The position numbers and the translations under genes were made by a program. Below, piece by piece: positions 1 to 5,192 of a stretch of DNA of 6,315 nt. The notes under the pieces are model-generated. The model did not search any database. It saw only the letters and a list, made by a program, of their open reading frames with translations, and was not told the origin of the DNA. This DNA comes from Thermoplasmata archaeon (GTDB taxonomy: Archaea > Thermoplasmatota > Thermoplasmata > Lutacidiplasmatales > UBA184): positions 1 through 6,315 of the forward strand of contig JASIEC010000041.1 of assembly GCA_030046135.1 (NCBI GenBank), in the 5' to 3' direction. The number at the start of each line of letters is the position of its first letter. The stretch's first letter is position 1.

Positions 1-381
1 GGGCGGTACCTCTACGGGATCCGGGTCTACCTGACCGGCCAGACGTTCGACCTCTGCCCCGCGGACATCTGCCAGACGACCAGCGGCCAGGACCTCACCG
101 CCCCGGGGTGCGTCGTGGAGGCGAGCAAGGCCGGCCTCCGCGTCGAAGGGTACGAGCCGCCGGCGGACGTCGTCCGGGCCGTCGAGTCGATCGCCCGGGG
201 CGCCGGGATCGACGTCGGCGGCATCGAGTACCTCGTCGACGATCGCGACGGGCAGATCTACTACTACGACGTGAACGCCCTCTCGAACTTCGTCGCGGAC
301 GCCCCCACGGTCGTCGGCTTCGATCCGTTCGTCCGGCTCGTCGATTTCCTCGAGGAGATGATCGACGTTGCCCGGCGGTGA
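1..381 (+). CDS. ATP-grasp ligase-like protein, C-terminal part (5' end outside window)
   Basis: The frame is open from base 1 to a TGA at 379-381 and encodes the last 126 residues. It ends like an ATP-grasp (RimK/D-Ala-D-Ala ligase-like) domain: a strand, an acidic turn, a strand reading YYYDVNALSNF (residues 87-97), then a terminal helix. D90 and N92 sit where ATP-grasp enzymes have the E/D-x-N Mg-ATP ligands. An N-terminal stretch, FDLCPADICQ (16-25), holds two cysteines; I know no function for it. ATP-grasp enzymes form C-N or C-S bonds through acyl-phosphate intermediates; the substrate cannot be told from this fragment. The downstream flavin monooxygenase overlaps its 3' end by 14 nt, so the two are almost certainly co-transcribed. 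Fold assignment is moderate; any specific activity would be speculation. Confidence 0.7.
   Translation, partial: GRYLYGIRVYLTGQTFDLCPADICQTTSGQDLTAPGCVVEASKAGLRVEGYEPPADVVRAVESIARGAGIDVGGIEYLVDDRDGQIYYYDVNALSNFVADAPTVVGFDPFVRLVDFLEEMIDVARR
354..362 (+). promoter_or_regulatory. Shine-Dalgarno site inside the upstream gene, supporting the TTG start
   Basis: GGAGATGAT matches the archaeal anti-SD complement GGAGGTGAT at 8 of 9 positions and ends 5 nt before the TTG at 368. It lies inside the end of the ATP-grasp gene, consistent with translation of the overlapping monooxygenase gene from its own ribosome binding site. Confidence 0.5.
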
Positions 382-1429
382 TCGCCGGGGGATCCGCTTC
401 GGCTACTGGCTGCCGGTCTTCGGCGGCTGGCTCCGGAACGTCGAGGACGAGCGGATGGAGGCGAGCTGGCCGTACGTCCGGGACCTCGCCGTCCGCAGCG
501 AGGAGATCGGCTTCGACCTCACGCTGATCGCCGAGCTCAACCTGAACGACATCAAGGGGGTCCGCGCCCCCGCGCTCGACGCCTGGTCGACCGCCGCGGC
601 CCTCGCCGCCGTGACCCGCCGGCTCGAGCTGATGGTCGCGGTCCGGCCGACGTTCCATCTCCCGACGCTCCTCGCGAAGCAGGCCGCGAACATCGACCGC
701 ATCAGCGACGGACGCGTCGCGCTCAACGTCGTCTCGTCCTGGTGGGAGGAGGAGGCGCGGATGTACGGGGTCCCGTTCGACGCGCACGACGCGCGGTACG
801 CCCGCACCTCGGAGTGGCTGGACGTCGTGGACGGCGTCTGGTCGAACCCCTCGTTCTCCTACGCGGGCCAGTACTATCGAGCCGAGAACACGGTCCTCGA
901 GCCGAAGCCCGTGCGCCGCCCTCGGCCCCCGATCTACGCGGGGGGCGAGTCCGAGGCCGCGAAGTCGCTGATCGCCGCGAAGTGCGACGCCTACGTGATG
1001 CACGGCGACCCTCCCGAGCGCGTGGCGGAGAAGGTCCGCGACATGGCGTCCCGGCGGGCGGCGCTGGGCCTCCCGCCCCTACTCTACGGTGTCGCGGGGT
1101 ACGCGTGCGTGCGGGACTCCGACGCGGAGGCGGCCGAGGAGGTCCGCCGGATCACGGACGTGCGGAGCCACGCGGCCGGCTACGCGAACTACCAGCAGTG
1201 GATTGCCGGGACGCAGCTCGAGCGGTCGATGTCAATCGAGGAGTACTCGGTCTCGAACCGAGGGCTTCGTTCGGGCCTCGTCGGCACGGCCGAGGCCGTT
1301 CGGAAGCAAATCGCTCGCTTCGAGGCCGCGGGGATCGACCTTCTCCTGCTGCAGTTCAGTCCGCAACGCGAGGAGATGGAGCGGTTCGGGCGCGAGGTCA
1401 TCCGGCCCCTCGCGGCGCCGGCGACGTAG
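368..1429 (+). CDS. LLM-class flavin-dependent monooxygenase (SfnG/SsuD-like)
   Basis: A 353-residue protein of the bacterial luciferase-like TIM-barrel family, the usual length for this group. It follows the layout of dimethylsulfone monooxygenase SfnG and alkanesulfonate monooxygenase SsuD: N-terminal barrel strand FGYWLPVFGGW (11-21), then LMVAVRP (88-94), LLAKQAANIDRISDGR (101-116), NVVSSWWEEE (120-129), HDARYARTSEW (140-150), and C-terminal GTAEAVRKQI followed by a helix ending in REVIRPL. Such enzymes use reduced FMN from a separate reductase, plus O2, to oxidise a small organosulfur or related compound; this substrate is unknown and no reductase is visible here. The TTG at 368 is the only usable start: an in-frame stop lies at 359-361, and no ATG or GTG precedes the conserved first strand. 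It overlaps the ATP-grasp gene by 14 nt and is followed after 4 nt by the LUD gene. Confidence 0.88.
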   Translation: MPGGDRRGIRFGYWLPVFGGWLRNVEDERMEASWPYVRDLAVRSEEIGFDLTLIAELNLNDIKGVRAPALDAWSTAAALAAVTRRLELMVAVRPTFHLPTLLAKQAANIDRISDGRVALNVVSSWWEEEARMYGVPFDAHDARYARTSEWLDVVDGVWSNPSFSYAGQYYRAENTVLEPKPVRRPRPPIYAGGESEAAKSLIAAKCDAYVMHGDPPERVAEKVRDMASRRAALGLPPLLYGVAGYACVRDSDAEAAEEVRRITDVRSHAAGYANYQQWIAGTQLERSMSIEEYSVSNRGLRSGLVGTAEAVRKQIARFEAAGIDLLLLQFSPQREEMERFGREVIRPLAAPAT

Positions 1430-1433
1430 GGTC

Positions 1434-2111
1434 GTGGCCGACCGGTCCCGTCCGGCAGCGTCCCGGGCCCGCCGCTCACCCCGACGGGCACGCCCGGTCC
1501 TTCCTCGCTTCGAGGCGGTCCGGCCCGCGGGGAAGGTCGCGGCGGTAGCGCGGGCGCTCCGCCGCCGCGGCCTGGATGTCGAAATAGTGAACGACGCGGT
1601 CGGAGCCCGGGCGGCCGTCCTGTCACGCCTCGGCCCGAACGACGACGTGCTCGAGGCGACGTCCGAGACGCTGAGGGAGATCGGGCTCGTCGGGGACGGG
1701 GCGTCGCCGGTCCCCTATCGTCGGCTCCGGCCCGAGCTTGACCGACTGGCCCACGCAGGACGCCGGGAGGAGAAGCGTCGCCGGGGCGCGAGCCCCGGGG
1801 TCGTCGTGGGGAGCGTCCACGCGGTGACGGAACGGGGCGAGATCCTCATCGCCTCGGGATCCGGCAGCCAACTGGGACCGTACGGCTACGGGGCCGGGCG
1901 GGTGATCTGGGTCGTCGGTGCCCAGAAGATCGTCCGAGACCTCTCCGAGGGCCTCCGCCGGATCCGTGAGTTCGCCGTGCATCGCGAGGACGCGAGGGTC
2001 CGTCGTCTCGGCGGAGGCGGCAGCTCCGTCAACAAGCTCCTCATCGTCTTCGGGGAGCACCAGCCGCACCGGATGACGGTCGTCCTCGCCCGCACCCGTC
2101 TCGGGGTTTGA
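1434..2111 (+). CDS. LUD-domain protein (LutC/YkgG-like)
   Basis: A 225-residue protein with the LUD (formerly DUF162) fold. The N-terminal half has KVAAVARALRRRGLDVEIV (34-52) and LEATSETLREIGL (73-85), the family's '.S.TL.eiGL' element. The second half has VVVGSVHAVTERGEI (123-137), the glycine-rich SGSGSQLGPYGYG (141-153) and VIWVVGAQKIVRDL (157-170), a very typical LUD core. Bacterial LutC acts with iron-sulfur proteins LutA and LutB in lactate oxidation; no such partner is seen here, so a lactate role should not be assumed. The chosen start is GTG at 1434, the first start codon after the preceding gene's stop. Residues 3-20 are Arg/Ser/Pro-rich and unlike a conserved domain, so the true N-terminus may be different. 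Likely last gene of the operon, ending on a strong palindrome. Confidence 0.82.
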   Translation: MADRSRPAASRARRSPRRARPVLPRFEAVRPAGKVAAVARALRRRGLDVEIVNDAVGARAAVLSRLGPNDDVLEATSETLREIGLVGDGASPVPYRRLRPELDRLAHAGRREEKRRRGASPGVVVGSVHAVTERGEILIASGSGSQLGPYGYGAGRVIWVVGAQKIVRDLSEGLRRIREFAVHREDARVRRLGGGGSSVNKLLIVFGEHQPHRMTVVLARTRLGV

Positions 2112-2130
2112 GCCGCCACCGGTGGCGGCT
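2111..2130. repeat. Perfect 20-bp palindrome on the LUD stop codon; candidate terminator
   Basis: The half-site AGCCGCCACC is followed directly by its exact reverse complement GGTGGCGGCT. It begins at the last base of the LUD stop codon. As RNA it would form a strong hairpin with about 8 GC-rich pairs and a 4-nt loop. It lies between convergent genes (LUD on plus, broken PIN on minus), the place for a bidirectional terminator, but no T-tract follows on the plus strand. It could instead be a protein binding site. Confidence 0.5.
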
Positions 2131-2131
2131 G

Positions 2132-2141
2132 GCAAGCTTGC
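2132..2141. repeat. Perfect 10-bp palindrome next to the 20-bp palindrome
   Basis: GCAAGCTTGC is self-complementary and lies one base after the 20-bp palindrome. Alone a 10-bp palindrome is weak evidence; the side-by-side arrangement in a convergent intergenic stretch makes it worth recording. Apart from these two palindromes I see nothing recognisable in 2112-2240. Confidence 0.3.
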
Positions 2142-2240
2142 GGCGGGGGCGCGGGGGAGCATGCCTCGGCGGAGGGCTTCGAACCCGGTCCCAGCGGGGA
2201 GCCGCGTCCACCGACCTCTCGCGGCGGGGGCCCGCTCGGC

Positions 2241-2649
2241 GTGAAGTACCAGTCGGGGCAGCCGGCCGTCGAAGGTTGCGAGCCGGATCAGCCTCAGCTC
2301 CCGCCACGTCACGATCGAGGTCACGTCGGTGTGGCTGAGCCCCTGGATCGGGTATCGCCGGAACACTCCCCGCGCGGGCTGCAGGGCGGTGGTCCCAAGG
2401 GAGAGTGCGGGCAGCCCGCAGCAGTGGGGACGGCGACGAGAGTAGCCGCCGAACCGACTCCTCGAGCTCGGAGGACTGGGTCCGGCTTCGCGCGAGAACG
2501 AACAACTCATCGATAACGTGGTCGGTGACGAACGTCTGTCCGAGCTCTCTCCGGGCGATCCGGGATAGGAAGTCCGCCGACTCGGCATACCGGGGATCGT
2601 CCGCGTTGAGGGAGGAGAAGACAACCCCAGGGTCGTGCAGCACGGTCAC
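2241..2649 (-). pseudogene. VapC-like PIN-domain toxin, frameshifted
   Basis: PIN-domain ribonuclease toxin read in two frames. The first frame starts at GTG 2649 and gives about 78 residues: a first strand with D6 (LHDPGVVFSSL), then VIDELFVLA with E48. After that the frame turns into Arg/Pro/Ala-rich sequence without PIN features. Skipping one base around 2400-2420 moves into a frame with the rest of the fold: ARGVFRRY, GLSHTDVTSIV (third acid, codon at 2327-2325) and IRLATFDGRL (fourth acid, codon at 2270-2268). All four acidic residues expected of the active site are thus present, but no single frame encodes them. The second frame has no stop near the expected end and stays open far into the antisense of the LUD gene, so the end given is approximate. 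The start overlaps the antitoxin stop (GTGA), typical of VapBC. Could be a real recent mutation or an assembly error. Confidence 0.7.
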
Positions 2650-2921
2650 CGGGCTGCCCTCGCGACGGGCCTATCGATCTCCTCCTCCTGCGTACGGACC
2701 CCGGTGCGTACGACCAATCGTTTGAGGTTCTCGATCTCCCGCGAACTCATGGGGCGAGCGACGACTCCGGTCCTGCGGCGCGTCTCCGCCTCTCCGAGGT
2801 CCAGCAGCCAGGAGAGAATTTCCTGCTGAGAGACGCGACGCCCCCGGCTTGCCATGAACCCTTCCCTGAGCCGGTCCAGCCGACGCTTGTCGCGTTCGAG
2901 TATCTTCGCTGAGTCGGCCAC
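2646..2921 (-). CDS. Ribbon-helix-helix-type antitoxin (VapB-like)
   Basis: A 91-residue basic protein from GTG 2921 to TGA 2646-2648. It opens with a short strand-like segment and a charged helix (AKILERDKRRLDRLREGFM, 4-22), followed by RVSQQEILSWLLDLG (29-43), a pattern like the second helix of ribbon-helix-helix DNA-binding antitoxins. The C-terminal part (50-91) is charged, with EEE at 79-81, and would be expected to bind and block the toxin. Its stop overlaps the start of the PIN gene by 4 nt, the normal order and coupling of a VapBC pair, which is much of the reason for the call. RHH antitoxins usually repress their own operon. The sequence is diverged and I do not recognise a named subfamily. 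Confidence 0.62.
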   Translation of the reverse strand: MADSAKILERDKRRLDRLREGFMASRGRRVSQQEILSWLLDLGEAETRRRTGVVARPMSSREIENLKRLVVRTGVRTQEEEIDRPVARAAR

Positions 2922-2944
2922 AGCAATCCGTCGAGAATCTTACC

Positions 2945-2957
2945 CAGTAAAATCTTC
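2945..2957 (-). promoter_or_regulatory. TATA-like box for the toxin-antitoxin pair
   Basis: On the minus strand, GAAGATTTTACTG lies about 25-36 nt upstream of the antitoxin GTG at 2921, the distance expected if transcription starts at or close to the start codon (leaderless). The surrounding stretch 2921-2960 is about 45% GC by count, well below the flanking genes, so the AT-rich box stands out. Confidence 0.4.
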
Positions 2958-3047
2958 TGGTGACGAGACCGTCCACCGCCCCCTCCGGCGAGCCCTGGCT
3001 CCGGGCTCCCTCGAAACACGAAGCGGTGACCCGCCCGTCGCCGGCCC

Positions 3048-3713
3048 TTACTCGAGGATGCGTAGCCCTTCTTGGATGTGGACGAGCTCGACCGGGGTCG
3101 TGGGCCGCCCGACGAGCATGCCTCGCGCGTTCGCGACGACGCAGGCGCCGACGACCGGCACGCCAAAGTTCGCGGTCGATCGGTGCACCGGGACCCCCAG
3201 GAGCTGCTCGACCTTGGCGACCTCGTGGTCCGTCGCCTTGGGGTGAACGACGACGCCCTGGTTCGTCGCGACGCCCGCCATCCCGACCGTGCCGAGGCCG
3301 GCGATCGTGCCTCGCTCCGCCGGGACGTGGAGCGCCGTCCCGATCGCCGCGACCTCGTCGTTCGTGAGCTCTGGGTGGACGAGCGCGCCCCGGTCGTTGG
3401 CGAGGACGTTGTTGCCGAGCGCGCTCTGTCGGGTCCGGACGACGGTCACGGGCGCCACCGCTTCGAGGACCTTGCGTTCCCCGTCCTCGATCGCCTCGCC
3501 GACGACGATCCCGTTCGAGTTCGCGACGACGAGCGCCCCCACGACCTCGCAGTCGAAGATCGTCGTGCGGACGACTTCGATCCCGAGGGCGCGCTCGACC
3601 TCCCGCGCGACGACGCCGGGGGTCGACGGAGGCCCGAACGCCGCGGTCTCCCCGACCCGGAGGTAGACGCCGAGGTACGGACTTCCCCCGAAGAGCGTGC
3701 GGCCGACGGACAC
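3048..3713 (-). CDS. eif6: Translation initiation factor aIF6
   Basis: A 221-residue protein, full length for archaeal IF6. aIF6 binds the large ribosomal subunit and keeps it from joining the small subunit; it also takes part in late 50S maturation. The five-fold pseudo-symmetric pentein architecture shows as repeated units: VVANSNGIVVG (62-72), LANDRGALVHP (104-114), ATNQGVVVHP (149-158) and VVANARGMLVG (192-202), with NFGVPVVGACVVAN near the end. The N-terminus, RTLFGGSPYLGVYLRV (5-20), is typical of the family. The start is GTG at 3713, 24 nt downstream of the L31e stop, with a weak GAGGGT element 8 nt before it. It is the last gene of the ribosomal operon. Assignment is firm. Confidence 0.96.
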   Translation of the reverse strand: MSVGRTLFGGSPYLGVYLRVGETAAFGPPSTPGVVAREVERALGIEVVRTTIFDCEVVGALVVANSNGIVVGEAIEDGERKVLEAVAPVTVVRTRQSALGNNVLANDRGALVHPELTNDEVAAIGTALHVPAERGTIAGLGTVGMAGVATNQGVVVHPKATDHEVAKVEQLLGVPVHRSTANFGVPVVGACVVANARGMLVGRPTTPVELVHIQEGLRILE

Positions 3714-3737
3714 GCGAGCGGACCCTCTTGCCCGCCG

Positions 3738-4034
3738 TCAGCCGCTCTCGAGGAGGTCGACCTCGATGAGGCCGTCCTCGAAGCGGATCGCCTTCACGCG
3801 GACCTGCGAGGGGATCGTCTGGATCCCGCGCGCCCAGATCTTCTCGTTGAGCCGCGGGTCGATCCAGACGTCCTCGGGCTTTCCCTTCATGTGGCGGACG
3901 ACGAACCGGCGGACCGTCTCGAGCGCGTGCCCCGCCCGCCGGCGCCGGGACGGCTGGTGTCGACTCGCCCGGAGCGGGATCACGTACTCCCGTTCGAGCT
4001 CCTCCCGCTTCGCCTTCGGCTCCTTGGGCGGCAT
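3738..4034 (-). CDS. rpl31e: 50S ribosomal protein L31e
   Basis: A 98-residue basic protein. REYVIPLR (16-23), then RRAGHALETVRRFVVRHMK (about 32-50), DVWIDPRLNEKIWARG (55-70) and a final VRVKAIRFEDGLIEVDL element match the L31e fold from the first strand to the last. L31e lies by the peptide exit tunnel on the archaeal/eukaryotic large subunit. It has a short lysine/glutamate-rich N-terminal extension. ATG 4034 lies 15 nt after the L39e stop, preceded by GGGGAG at a 9-nt spacing, a partial ribosome binding site. The order rpl39e-rpl31e-eif6 is a widely conserved archaeal arrangement. Confidence 0.96.
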   Translation of the reverse strand: MPPKEPKAKREELEREYVIPLRASRHQPSRRRRAGHALETVRRFVVRHMKGKPEDVWIDPRLNEKIWARGIQTIPSQVRVKAIRFEDGLIEVDLLESG

Positions 4035-4049
4035 CGACTCTCGCTCCCC

Positions 4050-4208
4050 CTACTTGTGGAGATGGCCCCGCCGCCAGCTCCGCCGCTTCGGGTGGCGCGT
4101 CACGCGGCGGCTCGTCCTCTGGAGCACCCACGCCGGGACGCGGCGGTTCTGCTTCACGGCGCGGAAGAGGCGGATCTTCCGAGCGTGACTTTTCCTGCGG
4201 TTCGCCAT
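4050..4208 (-). CDS. rpl39e: 50S ribosomal protein L39e
   Basis: A 52-residue, extremely basic protein. SHARKIRLFRAVKQNRRVPAW (residues 7-27) and the tail HPKRRSWRRGHLHK are the hallmark L39e sequence, which threads through the wall of the peptide exit tunnel. The gene is small and embedded in a longer chance open frame reaching back to 5084; the real start is ATG 4208, since the conserved protein begins MANRRKSHARK and a good Shine-Dalgarno sequence precedes it. It lies 14 nt downstream of pdcd5. Confidence 0.95.
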   Translation of the reverse strand: MANRRKSHARKIRLFRAVKQNRRVPAWVLQRTSRRVTRHPKRRSWRRGHLHK

Positions 4209-4213
4209 CGGTT

Positions 4214-4220
4214 CCTCTCC
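4214..4220 (-). promoter_or_regulatory. Shine-Dalgarno site for rpl39e
   Basis: GGAGAGG on the minus strand, 5 nt before ATG 4208. It fixes the start of this short gene inside a much longer chance open frame. Confidence 0.5.
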
Positions 4221-4222
4221 AC

Positions 4223-4582
4223 TCAGCGACGGGTGATCTTGATCTCTCGGCGGTCCGGGGCGATCCGCTCGAGGAGGGCGCGGAGCGTGACGTCGTCGAC
4301 GGCCCTCTGGATCCGGCCACTCGCCGCGAGCGAGAGCAGCTGCTGCTCGACCGAGGCGGCGACGTCCGGCTTCGCGAGCCGGATGCGGGCGAGCCGCTCG
4401 CGCGCGTCGGGGGTGAGGATGCGCCGAAGGACCTCGGAGCGTTCCGCGTCGCGTCGCTGGAGCTCCGCCTCCTGCGCGGCGTACGCCTGGGCGTTGGCGA
4501 CGTCCGACCCCTGCATCTCCTGGATCTGCCGCATCCGGCGCCTGCGAAGCTCCGAGAGCTCGGGGTCCTCCGAGTACGCCAT
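4223..4582 (-). CDS. DNA-binding protein, PDCD5/TFAR19 family
   Basis: A 119-residue protein with the PDCD5 layout. A charged helical N-terminus (ELRRRRMRQIQEMQG, 11-25) is followed by a Gln/Ala-rich helix and the core RRILTPDARERLARIRLAKPD (53-73), then VEQQLLSLAASGRIQ (78-92), which is the best-conserved part of the family. Archaeal members are small, mostly helical proteins reported to bind DNA; their role in the cell is not well defined, although they are nearly always encoded beside ribosomal protein genes as here. The C-terminus REIKITRR is also typical. ATG 4582 is preceded at 10 nt by GGAGGGAGG, a strong ribosome binding site. The gene lies 30 nt after S19e. Confidence 0.93.
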   Translation of the reverse strand: MAYSEDPELSELRRRRMRQIQEMQGSDVANAQAYAAQEAELQRRDAERSEVLRRILTPDARERLARIRLAKPDVAASVEQQLLSLAASGRIQRAVDDVTLRALLERIAPDRREIKITRR

Positions 4583-4592
4583 CTCCCGCGGT

Positions 4593-4601
4593 CCTCCCTC
4601 C
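4593..4601 (-). promoter_or_regulatory. Shine-Dalgarno site for the PDCD5-family gene
   Basis: GGAGGGAGG on the minus strand, 10 nt before ATG 4582, closely matching the archaeal consensus core GGAGG. Confidence 0.45.
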
Positions 4602-4612
4602 GATTCGACGCC

Positions 4613-5068
4613 TCAGAGGTACTTGGCGAGTGCGGGGCGCTCCGCGGCGAGCGCCTTCAGGAGGTCGCGGCTCACCGCGTCGAGGAGCTTCTGGCCCTCC
4701 GCGGTGAGACGGCGGCCCTGCGTGCGGTACGGCTGGACGAGCCCCGACTTCTCGAGCTGCTGGACGATCTCGCGAAGGATCGAACGTGAGCCGGTCCGGG
4801 CGTGGTAGGGGGCGCTCCCCCGGTCGCGCTTGCCCCCGTACTCCGCGCTTAGCCGCGTGACGCCGATGCTGCCGTGCAGGTAGATCTTCCGCAGCACCGA
4901 GGCGCTGCGGAGGTACCACCAGTCGGGAAGCTCGGGAGCCCGCTGCTTGTGGACCCCGGTCTTCACGAACGCCGCCCACGGGGGCGGCGAGACCGCCTGC
5001 CGGCTCTTCAACTGGGCCGCTAGCTTCGGGAGGAGCGCGGCGACCGGCACGTCGTTCGGGTGCGCCAT
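4613..5068 (-). CDS. rps19e: 30S ribosomal protein S19e
   Basis: A 151-residue protein, normal length for archaeal S19e, an archaeal/eukaryotic-specific small-subunit protein involved in 30S head assembly. Diagnostic segments are PPPWAAFVKTGVHKQRAPE (28-46), DWWYLRSASVLRKIYLHGSIGV (49-70, the signature core), YGGKRDRGSAPYHARTGSRS (77-96) and LREIVQQLEKSGLV (98-111), ending in a winged-helix-like C-terminus. The open frame extends upstream to 5764, but that part is antisense to the mobA-like gene; ATG 5068 gives the standard N-terminus and sits at leaderless distance from a TATA-like box. It is the first gene of the minus-strand operon with pdcd5, rpl39e, rpl31e and eif6. Confidence 0.96.
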   Translation of the reverse strand: MAHPNDVPVAALLPKLAAQLKSRQAVSPPPWAAFVKTGVHKQRAPELPDWWYLRSASVLRKIYLHGSIGVTRLSAEYGGKRDRGSAPYHARTGSRSILREIVQQLEKSGLVQPYRTQGRRLTAEGQKLLDAVSRDLLKALAAERPALAKYL

Positions 5069-5093
5069 CGAGCGGCGCGGCCACCCGGCCGCC

Positions 5094-5103
5094 CTATTTA
5101 AGA
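5094..5103 (-). promoter_or_regulatory. TATA-like box of the rps19e operon
   Basis: On the minus strand CTCTTAAATAG (TTAAATA core) is the only AT-rich stretch in GC-rich surroundings. It ends about 25 nt before the S19e ATG at 5068, as expected for an archaeal promoter giving a leaderless or nearly leaderless mRNA. Confidence 0.6.
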
Positions 5104-5121
5104 GGAGGCCGCGCGCTCCTC
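5102..5121. repeat. Inverted repeat beside the rps19e TATA box
   Basis: GAGGAG (5102-5107) and CTCCTC (5116-5121) form 6-bp perfect arms around an 8-nt spacer. They abut the upstream edge of the rps19e TATA-like box, where the BRE/TFB contacts would be. An operator or TFB-related role is possible; chance is also possible in GC-rich DNA. Confidence 0.3.
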
Positions 5122-5146
5122 GGCGGGAGCCGTTCCGGGCCGCTGC

Positions 5147-5155
5147 CTTAACAAG
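5147..5155 (+). promoter_or_regulatory. Possible TATA-like box for the mobA-xdhC operon
   Basis: CTTAACAAG lies about 38-46 nt before ATG 5193. Transcription from about 26 nt downstream would start near 5176 and leave a leader of some 17 nt, or about 5 nt if the in-frame GTG at 5181 were the start. It is the best AT-rich candidate on the plus strand between the divergent genes. Confidence 0.3.
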
Positions 5156-5192
5156 CCTGCTCGACGTCGTCGGGGTACCCGTGCTCCGGCCG

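Noticed and set aside
2041..2649. An intact 202-residue PIN protein in a single frame
   Set aside because: Only the first ~78 residues look like PIN; the rest is low-complexity Arg/Pro/Ala sequence, while the missing PIN motifs are found in the neighbouring frame.
2990..3008. A 6-bp stem hairpin (GAGCCC/GGGCTC, 7-nt loop) after aIF6 as a terminator
   Set aside because: No T-rich tract follows it on the minus strand, and archaeal termination depends mainly on T-tracts; a 6-bp inverted repeat is common by chance in GC-rich DNA.
2671..4320. A 549-codon minus-strand open frame across the aIF6-L31e-L39e region
   Set aside because: Its translation is Arg/Gly/Pro-rich without family features, while aIF6, L31e and L39e are unmistakable in other frames of the same DNA. 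Long chance frames are expected at this GC content.
3072..4808. A 578-codon plus-strand open frame opposite the ribosomal operon
   Set aside because: Antisense shadow: Asp/Arg/Pro-rich, no recognisable domain, fully covered by well-identified minus-strand genes.
5077..5092. GCGGCC/GGCCGC hairpin between the S19e TATA-like box and ATG
   Set aside because: If transcription starts near the ATG, it would not be in the RNA; short GC palindromes are expected by chance here.
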